Source of the DNA: Actinomycetes bacterium
GTDB taxonomy: Bacteria; Actinomycetota; Actinomycetes; Actinomycetales; Cellulomonadaceae
Assembly (NCBI GenBank): GCA_023389455.1
Contig: JAEWEJ010000174.1
Span: 1 to 11,416 of the forward strand
Direction of reading: 5' to 3'
Length of the DNA: 11,416 nt
Shown here: in pieces, positions 5,923-11,416 of the stretch
How positions within the stretch are numbered: position 1 is the first letter of the stretch
Layout: the number at the start of each line of letters is the position of its first letter
Position numbers and translations under genes: made by a program
Notes under the pieces: model-generated
The model's input: only the letters and a program-made list of their open reading frames with translations
Told to the model about the DNA's origin: nothing
The model's database searches: none

Positions 5923-8154
5923 ATGACTCGCGTGTTCGCACGCCTGGGTCGCACCGTCGCCCACCACCCGCGCCTCACGGTCGTCGTCTGGCTGGTGCTC
6001 ACCGTCGTGGGCTACGCCCTGGCGGTGCAGGGCCTGCACGGCGAGAGCCTGTTCGACCGCGTCTCCACCGGATCCCCCGGCGTCCCGGGCACGGAGTCGA
6101 CCCGCGGCCAGGAGATCCTCGCCGCGGAACGCACGACCGGTCCCGGCGCGACGCTGGTGCTGTCCGGGCTCGACCCCGCGGACCCCGAGCTGGGCCCGGC
6201 GCTCGAGGACGCCCGCGCCGACCTCGTCGCCGTCGACGGCGTGGCGTCCGTCATCGACCCGCTCGTGCTTCCCGGGGGCGTCACGAGCCCGGCGGCCGCG
6301 CCGCTGCTGGCCCAGGACGGTGAGGGCTTCCTCGTCGTGGTCGAGCTGGAGCCCGGCCTGCCCGCCGACCAGCAGGAGGCCGCGCTGGACGCGGTCGAGG
6401 AGCGGCTGCGGCAGGTCCCGACGGACCTGCAGGTCGTCGCGCCCGACGTGCGCGGCGTGGTCGGCGCCGAGCACCTGATCGTCGACGAGATCACCCAGCA
6501 GGTCGAGGACGACCTGCGCACGGGCGAGGTCGTGGCGCTGCCGATCGCGCTGCTCGTCATGGTGGTCGTCTTCGGCGGGTTCCTGGCCGCGGCGATGCCG
6601 ATGGCCGGTGCCCTGGCGTCCATCGCGGGCGGGCTCGGCTCGCTCCTGGCCCTCACGTACGTGATGGACGTCGACGCCTCCGTCGTCAACGTGGTCACGG
6701 TCCTGGGGCTCGGCCTGTCGATCGACTACGGCCTGCTGATCGTGTCGCGGTTCCGCGAGGAGCTGCACCGGACCGTGGGCTCCGACGGCGGGGCGGCCAG
6801 CCGCCGGCGCCGTGGCGACGGACCCGTGGTCGCGGCCGTGGAGCGGACGATGGCCACCGCGGGCCGCACCGTGGTCTTCTCGGCCGTGACCGTGGCCGTG
6901 TCGATCGCCGGTCTCCTGGTCTTCCGTCCGGACATCCTGCGGGCCGTCGGCGCCGGCGGCGTCGCGGTCGTGCTGGTGGCGGTCGCCACGGCCGTGACGC
7001 TCGTGCCGGCCCTGCTGACCATGACCGGCCGGCGCCTCGCGAAGCCGGGTCTGCTCGCGCGCCTGCCCTGGGTGCGGCGCGCGTCGGGCGTCGACCACGA
7101 GGAGGGCGCGTTCTCGACGCTGGCCGCCCGGGTCCAGCGCCACCCCTGGCTCGTCATGATCGGCTCGGTCGCGCTGCTGGCGCTGCTCGCTGCCCCCGCG
7201 CTGCGCATGGACCTGCGGATCAGCGGGCTCGAGCTGCTGCCGAGCGGGACCACGCAGCGCGAGTACGTCTCGGACCTCGAGGAGAACTACCCGGCAGCCG
7301 CGTCACCGGCCGTCACGGTCGTCGCGGCGACGTCGCTCGTGGAGGCCGAGTCCTTCGCGGCCGAGCTGGCGGACCTGCCGGGGGTCGCGTCCGTCGACCC
7401 ACCGGCCGAGCTGGGGTCGTACGCGGTCATCGGGGTGCGGGCCGACACGGCCGACCCGGGCGGGCCCGTCGCCGCGGACGTGGTCCGCGAGGTGCGCGAC
7501 GTGGACGCGCCCTTCGAGCGGTGGGTGGTCGGCCAGGCCGCCTCCCAGATCGACTTCACCGACGCGCTGGTCGAGCGCCTGCCGATCGCGCTGGGGGTCG
7601 TCGGCGTCGCGACGCTCCTGCTGCTGTTCCTCATGACGGGCTCCGTGGTCATCCCGGTGAAGGCGCTGCTGACGAACGCGCTGTCGATCGTGGCGTCCCT
7701 CGGCGTGCTCGTCTGGGGGTTCCAGGACGGGCACCTCGAAGGGCTCCTCGGGTTCACCTCGACCGGCGGCATCGAGACGTACGTGCTGGCGCTGGTGGTC
7801 GCGTTCGCCTTCGGGCTGGCGATGGACTACGAGGTCTTCCTGCTCTCGCGCGTCAAGGAGCTGCACGACGAGGGGATGCCCACCGACGCGGCCGTCCGCC
7901 TCGGCCTGCAGCGGTCCGGACGGATCATCACGTCGGCTGCGGCGATCATCATCGTGGTGTTCGCCGGGTTCGTCGCGGGTGACCTGGTGGTGATCAAGCA
8001 GGTCGGGTTCGCGCTGGCGTTCGCGGTGCTGATCGACGCGACGGTCGTGCGCCTGCTCCTGGTGCCCGCCACGATGACGGTCCTGGACCGGGCGAACTGG
8101 TGGGCGCCACGGCCCCTGCGGCGCCTGTACGACCGGTTCGCGATCCTGCACTGA
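5923..8154 (+). CDS. MMPL/RND-family transporter
   Basis: This 743-residue inner-membrane protein belongs to the proton-driven MMPL branch of the RND superfamily; the substrate cannot be read from sequence. It has the internal duplication of the family: TM1 (about 17-35), a large extracytoplasmic loop (36-200), TM2-6 (204-366), a cytoplasmic linker (367-407), TM7 (408-427), a second loop (428-552) and TM8-12 (553-716). The proton-relay Asp-Tyr pairs are present in both halves: SIDYG at 266-270 and AMDYE at 633-637. A typical VVGQAASQIDFTD (535-547) precedes TM8. The soluble C-terminal tail of MmpL3-type proteins is absent. I chose ATG 5923, which gives the usual short N-terminus before TM1. 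A GTG at 5890 is possible, and neither has a strong ribosome binding site. The gene is divergent from rarA and is followed by the DUF2809-like gene after 37 nt. Confidence 0.93.
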   Translation: MTRVFARLGRTVAHHPRLTVVVWLVLTVVGYALAVQGLHGESLFDRVSTGSPGVPGTESTRGQEILAAERTTGPGATLVLSGLDPADPELGPALEDARADLVAVDGVASVIDPLVLPGGVTSPAAAPLLAQDGEGFLVVVELEPGLPADQQEAALDAVEERLRQVPTDLQVVAPDVRGVVGAEHLIVDEITQQVEDDLRTGEVVALPIALLVMVVVFGGFLAAAMPMAGALASIAGGLGSLLALTYVMDVDASVVNVVTVLGLGLSIDYGLLIVSRFREELHRTVGSDGGAASRRRRGDGPVVAAVERTMATAGRTVVFSAVTVAVSIAGLLVFRPDILRAVGAGGVAVVLVAVATAVTLVPALLTMTGRRLAKPGLLARLPWVRRASGVDHEEGAFSTLAARVQRHPWLVMIGSVALLALLAAPALRMDLRISGLELLPSGTTQREYVSDLEENYPAAASPAVTVVAATSLVEAESFAAELADLPGVASVDPPAELGSYAVIGVRADTADPGGPVAADVVREVRDVDAPFERWVVGQAASQIDFTDALVERLPIALGVVGVATLLLLFLMTGSVVIPVKALLTNALSIVASLGVLVWGFQDGHLEGLLGFTSTGGIETYVLALVVAFAFGLAMDYEVFLLSRVKELHDEGMPTDAAVRLGLQRSGRIITSAAAIIIVVFAGFVAGDLVVIKQVGFALAFAVLIDATVVRLLLVPATMTVLDRANWWAPRPLRRLYDRFAILH

Positions 8155-8173
8155 GGCCCCGGACCCCCACCGC

Positions 8174-8191
8174 GCCCGGTACCGTCCGGGC
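8174..8191 (+). promoter_or_regulatory. Candidate leaderless -10 framed by an inverted repeat
   Basis: TACCGT (8180-8185) fits TANNNT and ends 6 nt before the GTG of the DUF2809-like gene. It is framed by GCCCGG (8174-8179) and CCGGGC (8186-8191), a perfect 6-bp inverted repeat whose right arm touches the start codon. The same hairpin lies 19 nt after the transporter stop, so it could instead be a weak terminator. Confidence 0.4.
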
Positions 8192-8602
8192 GTGCACCTC
8201 CCCGTCCCGGCCGCCGAGCGGCTCGCCCGCGCGCCCCGTCGTCGTGGCCCCCTCCTCGCCGCGGCCGCGGCCGTGGTGGCCACGGGACTCGTCGTGTCGC
8301 GCGGCGACGGGCTCGCGGCCGACCTGGGCGGGGGCGTGCTCTACGCGGCTCTCGTCCACCTGCTGGTCCTGCTCGCCGCGCCGCGGGTGAGACCCGCGGT
8401 CGCGGCCGCCACGGCGGCCTGCGTGTGCGTCGCCGTGGAGCTCTTCCAGCTCACGGCCGTCCCCGCGCAGGTCTGCGCCGCCTGGCCGCCTGCGGCCTAC
8501 GTCCTCGGCTCGACGTTCGTGGCGACGGACCTGGCGGCGTACGTCGCGGGCGTCGCGGTGCTCACGGCCGTGGACGTGGCGGCACGCCGCACCGCCGACT
8601 GA
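8192..8602 (+). CDS. DUF2809-like small membrane protein
   Basis: The product has 136 residues and no known function. It starts at GTG and reads (M)HLPVPAAERLARAPRRRGP, a positively charged N-terminus. Hydrophobic segments follow at about 20-36, 46-63, 68-84 and 104-128, so three or four membrane helices are likely. Family-like signatures are GDGLAADLGGGVLYAALVHL (38-57), AVELFQL (81-87) and GSTFVATDLAAYVAG (106-120), which match the conserved pattern I recall for DUF2809. Arginines after the last helix suggest a cytoplasmic end. It starts 37 nt after the transporter stop and may be co-transcribed with it or expressed from the leaderless-type promoter overlapping its start. It converges on the GNAT gene. 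Confidence 0.82.
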   Translation: MHLPVPAAERLARAPRRRGPLLAAAAAVVATGLVVSRGDGLAADLGGGVLYAALVHLLVLLAAPRVRPAVAAATAACVCVAVELFQLTAVPAQVCAAWPPAAYVLGSTFVATDLAAYVAGVAVLTAVDVAARRTAD

Positions 8603-8626
8603 GAGCAGGCCGGACGCACGCGTGAG

Positions 8627-8655
8627 GCCCGGCGGCGCTCGAGTGCGAACCGGGC
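8627..8655. terminator. Weak hairpin between convergent genes
   Basis: The 65-nt gap between the convergent DUF2809 and GNAT genes contains GCCCGG (8627-8632) paired with CCGGGC (8650-8655). A possible inner stem lies around CTCGAG. It may end transcription from both sides, but there is no T-tract and the stem is short. Confidence 0.3.
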
Positions 8656-8667
8656 GTGGCGACCGGC

Positions 8668-9435
8668 TCAGGGACGCGCGGCACCCGGCGGGCCGTAGCC
8701 GGCGTTCTCGACGTCCACGCGGAAGCCGAGGCCACGGTAGACCCGTCGCGCGGCGTCGTTGTCCGCGTACATGCCCAGGGAGACCCAGGGCGCACCGCCC
8801 TGCAGCGCGCGCCGGGTCGCCGCGGCCGCCAGCGCGGTGCCCAGCCCGCGTCCGCGGGCCGCCGGCAGCACGCCCAGGCCGTGCAGGTGCATCGCAGGGG
8901 CGTCGGTGCCGGGGCGCCGCGCGACCCCGATCACGCCGAGCAGGCGCTCTCCGGCGTCGCGCACGCCCCACCACGCCGCGTCGTCCGGGGCGCCGGGCCG
9001 CGCGTGGGTGCTCGGGTTCGCGACGTCGAGGCACGCCGCGATCGCCCCCGCGTCGCGGGTCACGTCGAGCCGCACCACGTCGTCCTCGCCGCGCTGCGGC
9101 GGTGGCGTGGCGTCGCACGAGAACCGGTCCCACGACGTGCTGCGCACGACACCGGCGGCGTCCGACGCGTCGGGCGGGACGTGCACCGCACGCGGGACCG
9201 TCGCCCAGCGCAGACCCGGCCCGTGGCGGCGCAGCGCGTCGGGCACGAGCCCGTCGAGCTCACGGGGCGCGCCCACGGCCCACAGGACCGGCCCGGCAGG
9301 CCGGTCGACCAGGAGCACGGCCGCCGCGGTGCTCGTCGCGAGCACCGCGGCGCCGGACCAGACGTCCCGCTGGTCCAGGACGTCGCGCCGGTCCCGCAGC
9401 GCGGGCGGCAGCCGGTCCAGGAGGGGTGCGGTCAC
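8668..9435 (-). CDS. GNAT-family N-acetyltransferase, coupled to aspS
   Basis: The product has 255 residues. The C-terminal half (about 120-245) is a GNAT fold that would transfer acetyl from acetyl-CoA to an amine. The strand HLHGLGVLP (183-191) leads into the acetyl-CoA-binding motif ARGRGLGTAL (193-202, R194-x-x-G197-x-G199). It ends with the usual NDAARRVYRGLGF (226-238). The N-terminal 118 residues match nothing I recognise and may be a degenerate second GNAT lobe or a substrate-binding domain. The substrate is unknown. The start is GTG at 9435, and it overlaps the aspS stop as GTGA (9432-9435), so translation is probably coupled to aspS. I see no separate promoter or ribosome binding site. 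Such coupling suggests steady co-expression with AspRS, but a functional link is inference. Confidence 0.9.
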   Translation of the reverse strand: MTAPLLDRLPPALRDRRDVLDQRDVWSGAAVLATSTAAAVLLVDRPAGPVLWAVGAPRELDGLVPDALRRHGPGLRWATVPRAVHVPPDASDAAGVVRSTSWDRFSCDATPPPQRGEDDVVRLDVTRDAGAIAACLDVANPSTHARPGAPDDAAWWGVRDAGERLLGVIGVARRPGTDAPAMHLHGLGVLPAARGRGLGTALAAAATRRALQGGAPWVSLGMYADNDAARRVYRGLGFRVDVENAGYGPPGAARP

Positions 9436-11216
9436 CCCTGGGCGGCAGGAGCGGCCGGCGCGGCCTTGGGCTTGGCGTCGACGCCGGTCTCGCGGCGCTG
9501 CTCCGGGGAGATCGGCGCCGGCGCACCCGTCAGCGGGTCGTACCCGCCGCCGGACTTGGGGAACGCGATGACCTCACGGATGGAGTCCGAGCCGGTGAGC
9601 AGCGTGACGATGCGGTCCCAGCCGAACGCGATGCCGCCGTGCGGCGGGGCGCCGAAGGCGAACGCGTCGAGCAGGAAGCCGAACTTCTCCTGGGCCTCCT
9701 CCGGGCCGATGCCCATGACCTCGAAGACCCGCTGCTGCACGTCACGGCGGTGGATACGGATGGACCCGCCGCCGATCTCGTTGCCGTTGCACACGATGTC
9801 GTAGGCGTACGCGAGCGCGGCGCCCGGGTCTTCCTCGAAGCGGTCGATCCACTCGGGCGTCGGGGACGTGAACGCGTGGTGCACCGCGGTCCAGGCGCCC
9901 TTGCCGACGGCGACGTCGTCGTCCTCGCCCGTGGGCTTGAACAGCGGGGCGTCGACCACCCAGACGAAGGACCACGCGGACTCGTCGACCAGGCCGCCGC
10001 GACGGCCGATCTCGAGGCGGGCGGCACCGAGCAGCGCGCGGGCCTCGGTCTGCTTGCCGGCGGCGAAGAACACCGCGTCCCCGGGCTGCGCGCCGACCGC
10101 GGCCGCGAGGCCCGCCCGCTCGGCCTCGGTGATGTTCTTGGCGACCGGGCCGCCGAGCTCGCCGTCCTCGCCCACGGTGACGTACGCCAGGCCCTTGGCA
10201 CCGCGCTGCTTGGCCCACTCCTGCCAGGCGTCGAAGCCACGGCGCGGCGTGCTCGCGCCGCCGGGCTGGACGACGGCCCCGACGTACGGGGCCTGGAACA
10301 CGCGGAACGGCGTCTGCGCGAAGTACTCCGTGAGGTCGGTGAGCTCGAGCCCGAAGCGCAGGTCCGGCTTGTCGGTGCCGTAGCGGCGCATCGCGTCGGC
10401 GTACGTCATGCGCGGGATCGGCGTCGGGATCGTGTAGCCGATGAGCTCCCACAGCGACGTGAGCACGGCCTCGGCCAGCTCGATGACGTCGTCCTGGTCG
10501 ACGAAGCTCGCCTCGACGTCGAGCTGCGTGAACTCCGGCTGCCGGTCGGCGCGGAAGTCCTCGTCGCGGTAGCAGCGCGCGATCTGGTAGTACCGCTCGA
10601 GGCCGGCGACCATGAGCAGCTGCTTGAACAGCTGCGGCGACTGCGGCAGCGCGTACCAGCTGCCGGGCGCCAGGCGGGCGGGCACGACGAAGTCGCGGGC
10701 ACCCTCGGGCGTGGAGCGCGTGAGCGTGGGCGTCTCGACCTCCACGAAGCCGCGCTCGTCGAGCACGGCGCGGGCGGCGCGGTTCACCTGCGCGCGCAGC
10801 CGCAGCGCGTGCGACGGCGCAGGCCGGCGCAGGTCGAGGTAGCGGTAGCGCAGCCGCGCCTCCTCGCCGACCTGCTCGTCGACCGAGGCGGACACCTGGA
10901 AGGGCAGGGGCGCGGACTCGTTGAGCACGACCACCTCGTGCGCGACGACCTCGATCTCACCGGTGGCCAGGTTCGGGTTCTCGTTGCCCTCGGGCCGACG
11001 CCCGACCTCACCGGTGACCTGCAGCACGTACTCGGCGCGCAGGCCGTGCGCCACGGCCTCGTCGCGGATGACGACCTGGGCGATGCCGGACGCGTCCCGC
11101 AGGTCGACGAACGCGACCCCGCCGTGATCGCGCCGCCGGTCCACCCAGCCCGTGAGGGTGACGGTGGTGCCGATGTGCTCGGCCCGCAGCGAGCCGGCGG
11201 TGTGGGTGCGCAGCAC
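9432..11216 (-). CDS. aspS: Aspartyl-tRNA synthetase, probably non-discriminating (Asp/Asn)
   Basis: This cytoplasmic enzyme charges tRNA-Asp, and probably tRNA-Asn, with aspartate. It has 594 residues, the normal bacterial-type length. The OB-fold anticodon-binding domain spans about 1-105. The class II core has RYRYLDLRRP (123-132), TPEGARDFVVP (169-179), YALPQSPQLFKQLL (188-201), motif 2 RCYRDEDFRADRQPEFTQLD (214-233) and motif 3 GIAFGWDRI (528-536). The GAD insertion lies at about 290-425. OB-fold positions H31 and G77 align with E. coli L30 and the Lys of its EKN motif; His and Gly there mark non-discriminating enzymes. The tail (571-594) is Ala/Pro-rich. The start is GTG (11216-11214), with AAGGA (11227-11223) 6 nt upstream. 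The GNAT gene is coupled downstream. Confidence 0.97.
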   Translation of the reverse strand: MLRTHTAGSLRAEHIGTTVTLTGWVDRRRDHGGVAFVDLRDASGIAQVVIRDEAVAHGLRAEYVLQVTGEVGRRPEGNENPNLATGEIEVVAHEVVVLNESAPLPFQVSASVDEQVGEEARLRYRYLDLRRPAPSHALRLRAQVNRAARAVLDERGFVEVETPTLTRSTPEGARDFVVPARLAPGSWYALPQSPQLFKQLLMVAGLERYYQIARCYRDEDFRADRQPEFTQLDVEASFVDQDDVIELAEAVLTSLWELIGYTIPTPIPRMTYADAMRRYGTDKPDLRFGLELTDLTEYFAQTPFRVFQAPYVGAVVQPGGASTPRRGFDAWQEWAKQRGAKGLAYVTVGEDGELGGPVAKNITEAERAGLAAAVGAQPGDAVFFAAGKQTEARALLGAARLEIGRRGGLVDESAWSFVWVVDAPLFKPTGEDDDVAVGKGAWTAVHHAFTSPTPEWIDRFEEDPGAALAYAYDIVCNGNEIGGGSIRIHRRDVQQRVFEVMGIGPEEAQEKFGFLLDAFAFGAPPHGGIAFGWDRIVTLLTGSDSIREVIAFPKSGGGYDPLTGAPAPISPEQRRETGVDAKPKAAPAAPAAQG

Positions 11217-11222
11217 GGAAGG

Positions 11223-11269
11223 TCCTTCAGGTCGGGGTCTGCGCCCGGACGGGCGCCCCCACGATCATA
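11223..11269 (-). promoter_or_regulatory. aspS promoter -10, 5'-end hairpin and ribosome binding site
   Basis: TATGAT on the minus strand (11269-11264) is the best -10 in the window; a clear -35 is lacking. Transcription would start near 11257. The first bases of the message would then form a perfect hairpin: GCGCCC at 11256-11251 with GGGCGC at 11246-11241, with a 4-nt loop. AAGGA (11227-11223) is the ribosome binding site. A 5'-terminal stem-loop often stabilises mRNA; that role is inferred. Confidence 0.6.
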
Positions 11270-11298
11270 GGTGCGGCGACGGACCCCGGCCCACGCCA

Positions 11299-11320
11299 CG
11301 CACCACGGCACCGTGGTGCG
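11299..11320 (-). terminator. 22-bp palindrome upstream of aspS
   Basis: Perfect 10-bp arms, CGCACCACGG (11299-11308) and CCGTGGTGCG (11311-11320), are separated by 2 bp. They lie about 50 nt after the stop of the partial minus-strand gene and about 30 bp upstream of the aspS -10. The repeat could be that gene's terminator (no U-tract) or an operator for aspS. A central loop of only 2 nt, which would open to 4, makes a DNA-binding site as plausible as an RNA hairpin. Confidence 0.5.
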
Positions 11321-11370
11321 CACTCGTGCCGGCGGCCGGCCCTGCTGACCTGGGCCCCCCGCGCACCGTG

Positions 11371-11416
11371 TCAGAAGAGGCTCGGCTGCAGCGGGGCGGC
11401 CGCGGGGTGCGCAGCC
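11371..11416 (-). CDS. C-terminal end of an unidentified protein
   Basis: The minus strand from the right edge reads AAHPAAAPLQPSLF followed by TGA (11373-11371). The frame is open to the window end and nearly every codon ends in G or C, as in the neighbouring genes. Fifteen codons are too few to identify a family, and the frame could be chance. The ending QPSLF resembles the QxxLF sliding-clamp-binding motif. The palindrome 50 nt downstream would suit a terminator for it. Confidence 0.45.
   Translation of the reverse strand, partial: AAHPAAAPLQPSLF

Noticed and set aside
4280..5941. A 553-codon minus-strand open frame overlapping rarA in another frame
   Set aside because: Its Arg/Ala/Gly-rich translation has no family features. 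The rarA frame carries all AAA+ motifs.
3067..8154. A 1695-codon plus-strand open frame that would fuse the transporter to a huge N-terminal extension
   Set aside because: The part before about 5890 lies antisense to rarA, rpsD and DUF948, has Arg/Gly/Val-rich low-complexity content and no domain. Only the part from 5923 resembles a protein family.
8622..11270. An 882-codon plus-strand open frame opposite aspS and the GNAT gene
   Set aside because: It is an antisense shadow with Arg-rich, low-complexity content. The minus-strand AspRS and GNAT motifs are clear.
1..11416. CRISPR arrays, tandem repeats, insertion sequences, tRNA genes or phage functions
   Set aside because: I saw no regularly spaced direct repeats, transposase or integrase motifs, or tRNA-like folds in the intergenic regions. 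All long gaps are under 300 bases and described above.

Overview
The window is uniformly GC-rich, with heavy G/C third-codon use and several GTG starts. Most genes run on the minus strand. The protein sequences and gene order (rarA, rpsD, a DUF948-type gene, a DUF6167-type gene, alaS) fit a high-GC actinobacterium, most likely Micrococcales and perhaps close to Cellulomonas. The genus is inferred from general resemblance and was not searched.

Layout from left to right. alaS (alanyl-tRNA synthetase) runs off the left edge and lacks its C-terminal end. Upstream of it on the same strand are a small DUF6167-like protein and a DUF948-like membrane protein, which share an ATGA stop/start overlap. 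A strong hairpin separates them from rpsD (ribosomal protein S4). rpsD has a GTG start, a clear Shine-Dalgarno sequence and an apparent structured leader of about 220 nt. Next upstream is rarA, an AAA+ replication-fork ATPase. A 108-bp divergent promoter region follows. Then come two plus-strand genes: a 12-helix MMPL/RND-type transporter and a small DUF2809-like membrane protein. These converge on a minus-strand pair, aspS (aspartyl-tRNA synthetase) and a GNAT acetyltransferase coupled to it by a GTGA overlap. The last 46 bases hold the C-terminal end of another minus-strand gene that I cannot identify.

The core is translation (alaS, rpsD, aspS) and replication-fork maintenance (rarA). The transporter and DUF2809 pair looks like a two-gene insertion on the opposite strand inside an otherwise conserved block. 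AspRS carries the His and Gly residues associated with non-discriminating enzymes, which would imply indirect Asn-tRNA synthesis through GatCAB.

I found no CRISPR array, tRNA, rRNA, insertion sequence, phage gene or obviously new multi-gene system. The points most worth a second look are the rpsD leader, the SSB-tip-like tail on the DUF6167 protein, the aspS-coupled acetyltransferase, the inverted repeat between rarA and the transporter, and two genes with a -10-like TANNNT exactly 6 nt before the start codon, which suggests leaderless mRNAs. All regulatory calls were made by eye.
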